From positions 1 to 11,564 of the forward strand of contig QHYP01000025.1 in the NCBI GenBank assembly GCA_003224195.1: 11,564 nucleotides of DNA, given 5' to 3'. How positions within the stretch are numbered: the stretch's first letter is position 1; every line of letters starts with the position of its first letter. Of the stretch, positions 1 through 5,580 are shown one piece after another. Source of the stretch: Acidobacteriota bacterium. GTDB taxonomy: Bacteria; Acidobacteriota; Terriglobia; Acidiferrales; UBA7541. The position numbers were made by a program, and so were the translations under genes. The notes under the pieces are model-generated. The model saw only the letters and a list, made by a program, of their open reading frames with translations. It ran no database searches and was not told where the DNA came from.

Positions 1-457
1 GGCGCGAGCGGGCCATGGCGAATGCCTTTTGGATCACCCGCGTGGCCGTCTCAGTCAAATGATACTTGGCAAGCTCGTCTTCCCGCGCCAGCGCCACGTC
101 GATGACGTCGCTTCCCGCGCGCAGCTCGCCGCCGGTTCGTTCGCAGAGATAATCCACAATCACGTAGTGGTATTTGGGGCGCTTCCGCTCGCTTCCGTCC
201 CGGGCATCGGAGGGAAAAATCCTCTCGAAGATCTCGATCATCTCGAGCACGCGCACCGTCAGGCCGGTCTCTTCTCGAAGCTCGCGCGCGCAGCCTTCCA
301 CCAGCGTTTCGCCCAGCTCGAGCGTGCCTCCCGGAATGGACCACTCGCCGCGCAGCGGCTCGCTGCCGCGGCGGATCAGCAGCGCGCGCCCGTCCTCGAT
401 CACGACGCCGCCGACGCCGACTATCGGACGCTCCGGAAATTCCCGCGAAGATGCCAT
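1..457 (-). CDS. NUDIX hydrolase, C-terminus cut by window edge
   Basis: Reading leftward from an ATG at 457, the frame stays open to the window edge (152 complete codons), so the C-terminus is missing. A complete Nudix box lies at residues 44-66, with the G-x5-E-x7-R-E-x-x-E-E-x-G-U pattern: G44, E50, R58, E59, E62, E63, G65. The glutamates bind the metal used to cleave nucleoside diphosphate-X substrates. The upstream strand PIVGVGGVVIEDGRALLIRR is the usual first beta-strand pair of the fold. An in-frame TGA directly precedes the ATG, which fixes the start; the ribosome binding site is weak. Substrate cannot be told from the sequence: ADP-ribose, ADP-glucose or oxidised nucleotides are all possible. 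The gene is divergent from the LysW-like gene at 615. The longer reading frame over the same DNA on this strand (51-920) is in another phase and lacks the Nudix box. Confidence 0.93.
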   Translation of the reverse strand, partial: MASSREFPERPIVGVGGVVIEDGRALLIRRGSEPLRGEWSIPGGTLELGETLVEGCARELREETGLTVRVLEMIEIFERIFPSDARDGSERKRPKYHYVIVDYLCERTGGELRAGSDVIDVALAREDELAKYHLTETATRVIQKAFAMARSR

Positions 458-526
458 TCAGATAGTGCTGCTCGACCGCGGAGAACGCCGAGGTTGCGCT
501 CCTTGCTGCCGCGCGTGGTGCAGGAG

Positions 527-550
527 TTGACTTCGCGCGCGGTATATAAT
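527..550 (+). promoter_or_regulatory. Possible promoter of the LysW-like gene
   Basis: A perfect -10 hexamer TATAAT lies at 545-550, about 65 bases before the GTG at 615. A TTGACT -35-like hexamer is at 527-532, but the spacer is only 12 bases, well under the usual 16-18. The -10 is therefore convincing by sequence and the -35 is not. It lies in the divergent gap between the NUDIX and LysW-like genes, where a promoter is expected. Confidence 0.4.
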
Positions 551-614
551 ACGCCATACGGTGCAGGGCCGGACTTCCTACAAAGTGCAGGGTTGACCCC
601 CGGAGGAGGCAGCC

Positions 615-869
615 GTGATTCGCTGTCCCGAATGCGCTGCAGAGATCGACGTCGACGAAGACGAAGTGGAAGAGGGCGAGATTCTCAGTTGTCCCGAGTG
701 TGAAGTCGAACTCGAGGTCGTGCAGGTGCATCCTGTCCACCTGAATGTCATCTCCGATGATGACGACGAGGAGGAAGAGGACGAAGAAGAAGGTGAGGTC
801 GGCACAAATGGAGACATGGGCAAAAAAGCCGAGGAAGACGAAGAGGAGGATGAAGAAGAGAAGAAATAA
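615..869 (+). CDS. LysW-like zinc-ribbon protein with acidic tail
   Basis: An 84-residue protein. Residues 3-46 match the LysW/ArgW amino-group carrier fold: CPEC at 4-7 and CPEC at 26-29 form a four-cysteine zinc ribbon, followed by the typical VELEVV strand (31-36) and the HPVHL stretch. LysW carries alpha-aminoadipate or glutamate on its C-terminal glutamate in lysine or arginine biosynthesis, and usually ends EDWGE at about 54 residues. Here that end is absent. Residues 48-61 and 73-82 are almost pure Asp/Glu, split by a Gly/Asn/Lys linker, and the chain ends in two lysines. A carrier role is therefore doubtful, and a structural or protein-binding role is equally possible. The GTG start at 615 is supported by GGAGGAGG at 602-609. 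No LysX, LysZ or other lysine or arginine pathway gene is next to it. Confidence 0.88.
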   Translation: MIRCPECAAEIDVDEDEVEEGEILSCPECEVELEVVQVHPVHLNVISDDDDEEEEDEEEGEVGTNGDMGKKAEEDEEEDEEEKK

Positions 870-941
870 TCTCTGGTCGGCGCTTTCTGCACCGGCATCC
901 CCGCTCGCCTGCCACGCCATCCAATCCAGAGGAGCTGCCGC

Positions 942-1400
942 ATGACGCCCGCCCGCCCCATTGCTACAGTCGGCGCGGCTTTCCTCTTCTCATTTTCCGG
1001 GTTACTGCCGCTCGTCGCCCAGGAGCCGGCAGCAAGCGCGGCGCCGCGGGCGTCACCGACTCCGCCAGCCTCCGCAGCGCCTTCCACCCCGGTGAAGAAA
1101 AAGAAGCACAGTCATGCCGACGATTTTTTGATCCGCGGAACGGTCTTCACCCCCGTGGGACTTTCTTTTCCCGGAGCGGAGCTGCGCATCCGCCGCGCCA
1201 GTGAGAAGAAGTTCCGCTGGGAGACGCAGACCAACTCACGCGGGGAATTTGCCGTGCGCGTGCCTCAGGGAGCGGACTACGAACTCGTCGTGCGCGCCAA
1301 GGGTTTTGCGGAGCAGACGCGTGCCCTCGATGCGAAGAGCGGGCGTGAGGAGTCTCTGGTCTTTCGCATGGAAGCCGTGAAAGTTGGAGGGAAAAAATGA
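942..1400 (+). CDS. Secreted carboxypeptidase-regulatory-like domain protein
   Basis: A 152-residue exported protein. A signal peptide covers about residues 1-27, with a hydrophobic core GAAFLFSFSGLLPLV and a likely cut after VAQ. A Pro/Ala/Ser linker follows (28-50), then a lysine cluster (51-55), then one beta-sandwich domain (62-148) of the carboxypeptidase-regulatory-like or transthyretin-like type. Its hallmarks are the opening strand RGTVFTPVGLSFPGAELRI, the turn NSRGEFAVRVPQGADYELVV and the GF(A/T)-type strand. Such domains bind other proteins or carbohydrate at the cell surface and are not enzymes by themselves. An AGAGGAG ribosome site precedes the ATG. The stop overlaps the start of the next gene (ATGA at 1397-1400), which encodes a relative, so the two are probably co-translated. 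The ligand is unknown. Confidence 0.85.
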   Translation: MTPARPIATVGAAFLFSFSGLLPLVAQEPAASAAPRASPTPPASAAPSTPVKKKKHSHADDFLIRGTVFTPVGLSFPGAELRIRRASEKKFRWETQTNSRGEFAVRVPQGADYELVVRAKGFAEQTRALDAKSGREESLVFRMEAVKVGGKK

Positions 1401-1759
1401 AAATCCCGCGGCGCATCGCCGTGGCCGCAGCCGCTATTTTTTTCCTGGCCGGAGCGGCGGTGGCGCAGGACTCCAAGCGCGAAGCGCAACTCCGCACCGT
1501 CCGCGGCGTGGTTACGGACAAGCAGGATTCGCCGATTGTGGCAAGCGTGGTCTTTCTCAAGAACACGCGCACGCAGGCCGTGCAGAGCCGCATCGCCGAC
1601 GAAGAAGGGAATTATCGTTTCAGCGGCCTCGATCCCAACGCGGACTATGAGATTCACGCGGAAAAAGACGGCGCCAAGTCTCCGACGAAAACCATCTCCA
1701 GCTTTGATACGCGCAAGGACATCGTGCTCAACCTGAAGATCGATCGCAAGCGCGCCTGA
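1397..1759 (+). CDS. Secreted carboxypeptidase-regulatory-like domain protein
   Basis: A 120-residue exported protein, second of a coupled pair. It has a signal peptide with core AVAAAAIFFLAGAAV and a predicted cut after VAQ at about residue 24, then a single carboxypeptidase-regulatory-like beta-sandwich (34-116). The opening strand TVRGVVTDKQDSPIVASVVF, the turn DEEGNYRFSGLDPNADYEIHAEKD split over residues 68-91, and the final strand IVLNLKI are typical. It resembles the domain of the preceding protein but lacks the proline-rich linker. This suggests an old duplication or two subunits of one surface assembly. The ATG lies inside the stop of the upstream gene (ATGA), and GGAGG (1387-1391) is a good ribosome site. 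It converges with the GH3 gene 59 bases downstream. Function beyond surface binding is not known. Confidence 0.85.
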   Translation: MKIPRRIAVAAAAIFFLAGAAVAQDSKREAQLRTVRGVVTDKQDSPIVASVVFLKNTRTQAVQSRIADEEGNYRFSGLDPNADYEIHAEKDGAKSPTKTISSFDTRKDIVLNLKIDRKRA

Positions 1760-1818
1760 TCGAGCCTCTTGCGGAACCCGGCCGGGCGGCGGGCTGCTCG
1801 CCGGCGATGCGCAATTTT

Positions 1819-4461
1819 TTAGTCGGGTACGGCGGCTTCGTTGGCGACGCGAAATTCGGCTTTCGCACCTTTTGATGGAGCCTGGCCCGCGCCGGCGACG
1901 GATTGGCCGCCGCCGATCCACACGCTCACGGCGCCTTTAGGGACACGGCGCTTACCGTCTTCGTCCACTACGCTGAGCTCGCGGTCGCGCAGCGTGAAAC
2001 TCACGGTCTTTTTTTCACCGCGATCGAGGTGAACCCTCTGAAAACCCGCGAGAGAGCGCAGCGGCGCGCCCTCAATCTCCGGATGAGTGAGATAGAGCTG
2101 GACGACTTCGTCGCCGGGCGCGGCTCCGGTGTTGGCGACGTTTACGGAAATGACGACCGTTTCGCCTGCAGCCGCCTCCGGCCGGTCCACGCGCGCATCA
2201 CTATAGTCAAACGTCGCGTAGCTCAATCCGTAGCCGAACGGGTACAGCGGCGTTTCGGAAAAATATCGGTAAGTGCGGCGGTTCATCGAATAATTTCCGA
2301 AGGGCGGAAGCTGCGCCACGGACTGATAGAACGTCACCGGCAAACGGCCCGCGGGGTTGTAGTCGCCCGATAGCACATCGGCAACAGCCGCGCCGCCTTC
2401 TTCGCCGGGATACCACGCTTCGAGAATCGCGGCGGCGTTCTGCTGCGCCCAATTCACCGCCAGCGCGCTGCCGCTGGTAAGCACGACGATGAGCGGCTTA
2501 TGCGCGGCAGCGACTGCTTCGAGCATCTGTTCCTGCGGCCGAGGCAAATCGATGTCCACGCGGTCGCCGCCAAAAAAGCCCGGGCTGCTGGCGTCACTCT
2601 CCTCGCCCTCGAGTTGCGGCGCAATGCCGACAACAGCGATCACCACATCGGCCTGGCGCGCGGCAGCGGCCGCTTCATCCAATAAATTCGGAGACACCCA
2701 CAGAAGCCGCGCCGCGGATCCCCAGCCCGATTGAAAATATTCCATGCGGATCGGATAGGCGTGTCCTGCCTGGAGATGCACGAGCGCCGTCATCGTGCGC
2801 TCGCTGTGGCGGCTCCAATCATCGACAAGCAATTTCCCATCGAGATAGAGCCGGAAGCCGTCGTCGGCGCTGCCGCCGAGGCGGTAATCGCCATCCACCG
2901 GCGCAATCAACTCGCCGCTCCAGCGCGCGGAGAAGGTCTGGCCGGACACGCCGGGTGCGGGCGGGTCGCCGTTCCAGTTGAAGTTTATTTGAGGATCGAC
3001 GCGCTCAAGTACGGACGCACCTTGCAGAATTACGTTGTTGAAAAACTCGGCCTTCAGCCCCGGCTTCGAGCCAGCCCCGCCTGTCCGCAAGACGCTGGGC
3101 GGAACCGCCAAGGCGCTGGTTTCGGTGAGCGGTGCTCCGGGGGCGTAGAGAACATTCGCGCCTCGAAATTTCTGACGAATGCCTTCGAGCACGGTCGTCC
3201 AGCGCGACGGCGTACCGTTGTAATTCCCGAGCAGCACGTCTTCGGAGTCCGCGGTGGGCCCGACGACGGCAATCGTTTTGAGATTTCGCTTGAGCGGCAG
3301 GGCGTTGCGCTCGTTTTTCAGAAGAACAATCGCTTTGCGCGCCGCTTCGAGAGCCACCTGGCGATGCTCCGGCGTGTCGTTGTCTGCGAGGGTCAGCTTC
3401 GACCAGGGCACGCGCTCCGATGGATCAAACATTCCCAGGCGGAAGCGCGCATCGAACAATCGCTTGATTGCGCGGTCCAACTCTTCCCGCGAGAGCAGGC
3501 GATCCGCCACCGACAGCGGCAGAACGCCGTATTCGCGCCCGCAGCTCAGATCCGTTCCGGCCTTCACGGCCACGGCGGCGGCCTGCTCCAGGCTCAACAC
3601 ATACCCGTGTCCTTGATAGATGTCGCCAATGGCGCCGCAATCGGAGACGACGTAGCCTTTGAATCCCCATTTGTTGCGCAGCGTGTCGAAGAGCAGGGGG
3701 CTCGCGCAGGCGGGCGCGCCTCGCACGGAGTTGTACGCGCACATCACCGAATCCGCCTTTCCCTCAACGACAGTGGCGCGAAACGCGGGCGCGTAGGTGT
3801 CGGCGAAATCGTGCACCGAGACGGGCACGTCGTCGCGATGGCGAAAGGCCTCCGGACCACTGTGCACAGCGTAGTGCTTGGGCGTCGAAACTGTTTTCAG
3901 ATATTTGGCATCATCGCCCTGCAAACCGGTTACGAAGGCCACGCCCATCCGCGCGGTGAGGAACGGGTCCTCGCCATAGGTCTCCTGGCCGCGGCCCCAG
4001 CGCGGATCGCGGAAGATGTTGATGTTGGGAGACCAGAACGTCAGCCCGAAGTAGCGGCCGAAATTGCCGTGTTGCACGGCATCGTTGTACTTGGCACGGG
4101 CTTCGGTCGAGATGATGTCCGCGACACGGTGGACGAGATTTGTGTCCCAGGTTGCAGCGAGCCCGATAGCTTGCGGAAAAACCGTCGCGTGGCCCGCGCG
4201 CGCGACCCCGTGCAGCCCTTCGTTCCACCAGTTGTACGGCGGAATCCCGAGCCGCGGAATTCCCGGAGCAATGTCCTGCATCTGCGAAGACTTTTCTTCG
4301 AGCGTGAGGCGCGAGACAAGATCGTTGACGCGCTGGTCCGCCGGCAAGTTGGGATCGAGATACGCCGGCTTCGTCTCGGTGCTTGGCGCGGGCTGCTGGG
4401 CGAGGACGCAGGAACTATTCAGGGCCATCCAGACTACGGCCGCGGTTCGGCAGATGCGCAT
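1819..4461 (-). CDS. Secreted GH3 glycosidase with PA14 insert
   Basis: An 880-residue family GH3 enzyme, of the beta-glucosidase/beta-xylosidase type, that removes terminal beta-linked sugars outside the cytoplasm. Residues 1-22 are a signal peptide ending VLAQ. The (beta/alpha)8 domain (about 45-350) has NWWNEGLHGVAR (78-88), SPNINIFRDPRWGRG (144-158), KH (195-196) and the nucleophile Asp274 in VVSDCGA. The second domain begins near 375 (AIVLLKNE) and is interrupted by a PA14 domain (about 468-590), a carbohydrate-binding module. It resumes at 600, with LEGEE (617-621) as the likely acid/base region and GGDRVDIDLP following. A fibronectin-III-like domain closes the protein (about 765-825). 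An ATG 30 bases further upstream (4491) exists, but AGGAG seven bases before the ATG at 4461 and the signal peptide favour 4461. The NWWNEGLHG motif is common in the xylosidase-like branch; the exact substrate is not decided. Confidence 0.95.
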   Translation of the reverse strand: MRICRTAAVVWMALNSSCVLAQQPAPSTETKPAYLDPNLPADQRVNDLVSRLTLEEKSSQMQDIAPGIPRLGIPPYNWWNEGLHGVARAGHATVFPQAIGLAATWDTNLVHRVADIISTEARAKYNDAVQHGNFGRYFGLTFWSPNINIFRDPRWGRGQETYGEDPFLTARMGVAFVTGLQGDDAKYLKTVSTPKHYAVHSGPEAFRHRDDVPVSVHDFADTYAPAFRATVVEGKADSVMCAYNSVRGAPACASPLLFDTLRNKWGFKGYVVSDCGAIGDIYQGHGYVLSLEQAAAVAVKAGTDLSCGREYGVLPLSVADRLLSREELDRAIKRLFDARFRLGMFDPSERVPWSKLTLADNDTPEHRQVALEAARKAIVLLKNERNALPLKRNLKTIAVVGPTADSEDVLLGNYNGTPSRWTTVLEGIRQKFRGANVLYAPGAPLTETSALAVPPSVLRTGGAGSKPGLKAEFFNNVILQGASVLERVDPQINFNWNGDPPAPGVSGQTFSARWSGELIAPVDGDYRLGGSADDGFRLYLDGKLLVDDWSRHSERTMTALVHLQAGHAYPIRMEYFQSGWGSAARLLWVSPNLLDEAAAAARQADVVIAVVGIAPQLEGEESDASSPGFFGGDRVDIDLPRPQEQMLEAVAAAHKPLIVVLTSGSALAVNWAQQNAAAILEAWYPGEEGGAAVADVLSGDYNPAGRLPVTFYQSVAQLPPFGNYSMNRRTYRYFSETPLYPFGYGLSYATFDYSDARVDRPEAAAGETVVISVNVANTGAAPGDEVVQLYLTHPEIEGAPLRSLAGFQRVHLDRGEKKTVSFTLRDRELSVVDEDGKRRVPKGAVSVWIGGGQSVAGAGQAPSKGAKAEFRVANEAAVPD

Positions 4462-4664
4462 TTTTCCTCTCCTGGACGAGAGCGAGACCACTTAACCACA
4501 GCACCGAGCAGGTCGATCTTTTCTTCGAGGGTCATCTGAGCGAGGATCGCGTCCACGTGTCGCTCGACGTCCGCAAGGGCAGGAGCAGTCGATTGGGTGG
4601 AGGATCGGACGGAAATCAGCAAGACCAACACAAAAACAGCGAGGGCAAAGCAAGTCTTTCGCAT
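4434..4664 (-). pseudogene. Truncated N-terminus of a second GH3 glycosidase
   Basis: A 76-codon frame starting at an ATG at 4664, with AGGGG six bases upstream. It encodes a signal peptide (core FALAVFVLVLLISV, residues 6-19) and then the opening helix of a GH3 catalytic domain, DVERHVDAILAQMTLEEKID at residues 32-51. Similarity stops at about residue 54, where intact enzymes would continue with a Gly-Gly and some 700 further residues. The remainder is unrelated, runs through the leader of the neighbouring intact GH3 gene and overlaps its first 28 bases. The fragment is not a duplicate of the start of that gene: both share only the TLEEK helix, and the signal peptides differ. The likely origin is deletion from a tandem GH3 pair. 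A short expressed leader peptide is possible, since the start and ribosome site are intact. Confidence 0.7.
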
Positions 4665-4857
4665 CACCAACCCCTGCGCAATATCGATTTGGCAAGCCGC
4701 CAAGACTGTATCGAAAAACGCCCAGGCGGGAAAGACAGCGTTTCGGGCTGGCAACAGGGCGAAGGAGGGCAGGGTGTGTCGATTGGGTGGTAAGCGCGGG
4801 CGCGCCGCCACGGGTCGAAACCGCCTTTTCAGGCACAATAGGAATCAGTGAGGATCC

Positions 4858-4932
4858 TGGTGCCGGCGGGGGGAATCGAACCCACGGCCTAGGGATTATG
4901 AGACCCTCGCTCTGCCACTGAGCTACGCCGGC
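4858..4932 (-). tRNA. tRNA-Met (anticodon CAT), CCA encoded
   Basis: A full cloverleaf reads leftward from 4932. The acceptor stem is GCCGGCG (4932-4926) with CGCCGGC (4868-4862), a discriminator A at 4861 and CCA at 4860-4858 in the genome. The D arm is AGCTCAGTGGCAGAGC, the anticodon loop is CTCATAA and the T loop is TTCGATT. The first acceptor pair is G-C, so it is not the initiator, which has an unpaired 1-72. CAT could also be the lysidine-modified tRNA-Ile, but elongator Met is the simpler reading. One mismatch each is seen in the anticodon stem (T31/T39) and T stem (T50/C64). Confidence 0.92.
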
Positions 4933-4947
4933 ATGCAGCAGGTTTTG

Positions 4948-4977
4948 ATGGTACGGGCTCACCTCAACAAGTGTCAA
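4948..4977 (-). promoter_or_regulatory. Promoter of the tRNA-Met gene
   Basis: On the minus strand, a perfect -35 TTGACA (4977-4972) is followed, after an 18-base spacer, by a TACCAT -10 (4953-4948, four of six consensus bases). The tRNA 5' end at 4932 lies 15 bases beyond the -10, so transcription would start just before the mature end. The position and the perfect -35 make this the best promoter in the window. Confidence 0.7.
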
Positions 4978-5079
4978 GGAGGCCGCCAGACCAACGACGG
5001 AGCGTCCAGTGCTTCTCAGCCTAGTGCGAGGAGCAGGCAAGGCACCGTGCGCCGTCCCCTCAGAAGTCCCACCACGCCT

Positions 5080-5123
5080 AGTACTGTCGTACTGTTGACC
5101 CTAGCCGTCCCAAAACTTACCCT
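5080..5123 (+). promoter_or_regulatory. Operator-like inverted repeat with adjoining promoter candidate
   Basis: AGTAC (5080-5084) and GTACT (5089-5093) form an inverted repeat around TGTC; the hexamer GTACTG also recurs directly at 5081 and 5089. A -35-like TTGACC starts two bases after the repeat (5095-5100) and is followed, with a 17-base spacer, by a weak -10 TACCCT (5118-5123). The arrangement fits a repressor or activator site beside a promoter that would read into the structured segment and the repeat-protein gene. No regulator gene is present nearby, so the binding protein is unknown. Confidence 0.35.
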
Positions 5124-5192
5124 CGACACGGTGAAGTTAGAAGAGGCAGCCGCGCTTGGCGAAAGCCAGGCGAAGAGACTGCCCGGGTAGGT
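5114..5192 (+). other. Candidate structured RNA upstream of the repeat-protein gene
   Basis: CGCTTGGC (5153-5160), GAAA and GCCAGGCG (5165-5172) form an eight-pair stem with a GNRA tetraloop. It sits on a second stem, GGCAG (5145-5149) with CTGCC (5179-5183), separated by an asymmetric internal loop (CCG opposite AAGAGA). ACTTACCC (5115-5122) can pair with GGGTAGGT (5185-5192) to close the whole element. The same 5' strand can instead pair with GGTGAAGTT (5130-5138, one bulged G), and these two pairings exclude each other. Such switching is typical of riboswitches and attenuators. The element lies about 100 bases before the ATG at 5291. It does not match the cyclic-di-GMP, cobalamin or glycine riboswitch cores as I know them. 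The structure is read by eye only. Confidence 0.35.
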
Positions 5193-5229
5193 GTGTACCG
5201 TTACGCTATGGGTTGTTCGCTTTAGCCAG

Positions 5230-5256
5230 TTGACTTTGCCATAACCGGAGTAGACT
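5230..5256 (+). promoter_or_regulatory. Possible promoter of the repeat-protein gene
   Basis: TTGACT (5230-5235) and TAGACT (5251-5256) are separated by 15 bases and lie 35 bases before the ATG at 5291. Both hexamers are recognisable, but the spacer is short. If this promoter is the active one, the structured segment at 5114-5192 would lie outside the transcript. Confidence 0.35.
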
Positions 5257-5290
5257 GCCTTCGCTGCAGTTCGAGTAGCGCGGAGGCAAG

Positions 5291-5539
5291 ATGTCCAAGT
5301 ACCTCGCGGTTGTGGTGTTAGTGATGTTGGTCCTGGTTGGAGCGATGGGCCTGAAGAACGTCGTCACTGCTCATAGTGATGGTTCACCAGTGATGGCGAA
5401 CGGTACAGGGCCAGTTCCGAATCCGCCGTGGATGGCGAACGGCACCGGGCCAGTTCCAAATCCGCCCTGGAAGGCGAATGGAACCGGTCCAGTTCCAAAC
5501 CCACCCTGGAAGGCGAGCGGAACAGGGTCCATACTGTAA
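5291..5539 (+). CDS. Small secreted tandem-repeat protein, unknown function
   Basis: An 82-residue protein of no family I recognise. Residues 4-21 form one hydrophobic segment, either a signal peptide (possible cut near VTA-H) or a membrane anchor. From residue 35 it consists of a 13-residue unit repeated three times, with consensus [MK]ANGTGPVPNPPW, and a shortened fourth copy KASGTGSIL. In the mature part only the short lead-in before the first repeat and the final residues fall outside these units. There is no cysteine, so this is not a disulfide-rich peptide. The ATG has GGAGG at 5282-5286, four bases away. The next gene, a seven-helix membrane protein, starts 41 bases after the stop on the same strand. 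The Trp-ended, proline-rich unit could be a surface spacer, a ligand or a processed peptide; nothing in the sequence decides. Confidence 0.72.
   Translation: MSKYLAVVVLVMLVLVGAMGLKNVVTAHSDGSPVMANGTGPVPNPPWMANGTGPVPNPPWKANGTGPVPNPPWKASGTGSIL
5393..5536 (+). repeat. Tandem 39-base repeats inside the small secreted gene
   Basis: Three complete 39-base units (5393-5431, 5432-5470, 5471-5509) and a 27-base partial unit (5510-5536) lie head to tail in frame. Units differ mainly at third codon positions (for example GGT ACA GGG, GGC ACC GGG, GGA ACC GGT) while the encoded residues are nearly identical. This suggests that selection acts on the peptide and that the copies are not very recent. Confidence 0.9.
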
Positions 5540-5580
5540 CCGGCTCTGGAACAGTTAGCTAAGTCAACAGCCACGGCGCA

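Noticed and set aside
51..920. A 289-codon minus-strand frame
   Set aside because: It is antisense to the LysW-like gene and out of phase with the NUDIX gene; its sequence is low-complexity Arg/Ala/Phe with no family features.
1787..1820. Terminator between the converging genes (CGGCG hairpin, then six T)
   Set aside because: The stem has five pairs and the T tract begins 11 bases after it, which does not fit an intrinsic terminator.
4403..4408. Lipoprotein cleavage site at Cys18 of the GH3 protein
   Set aside because: The residues before the cysteine (Asn-Ser-Ser) do not fit a lipobox; ordinary signal peptidase cleavage after VLAQ is more likely.
4462..4491. Upstream ATG at 4491 as the GH3 start
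   Set aside because: It would put ten extra residues before the signal peptide and has no ribosome site, while the ATG at 4461 has a strong one.
2731..4539. A 602-codon open frame on the plus strand
   Set aside because: It lies antisense to the clear GH3 gene, shows no recognisable domain or signal, and is the kind of long open shadow frame expected opposite GC-rich coding DNA.
4933..5190. An 85-codon plus-strand frame whose end reads like a protein (LEEAAALGESQAKRLPG)
   Set aside because: No ribosome site, no GC bias at third positions, overlap with the tRNA promoter, and the region is better explained by base-paired structure.
5114..5192. Match to a cyclic-di-GMP (GEMM) or cobalamin riboswitch
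   Set aside because: A GAAA-capped stem and an AGCCAGG stretch look suggestive, but the conserved core sequences of both classes are missing.
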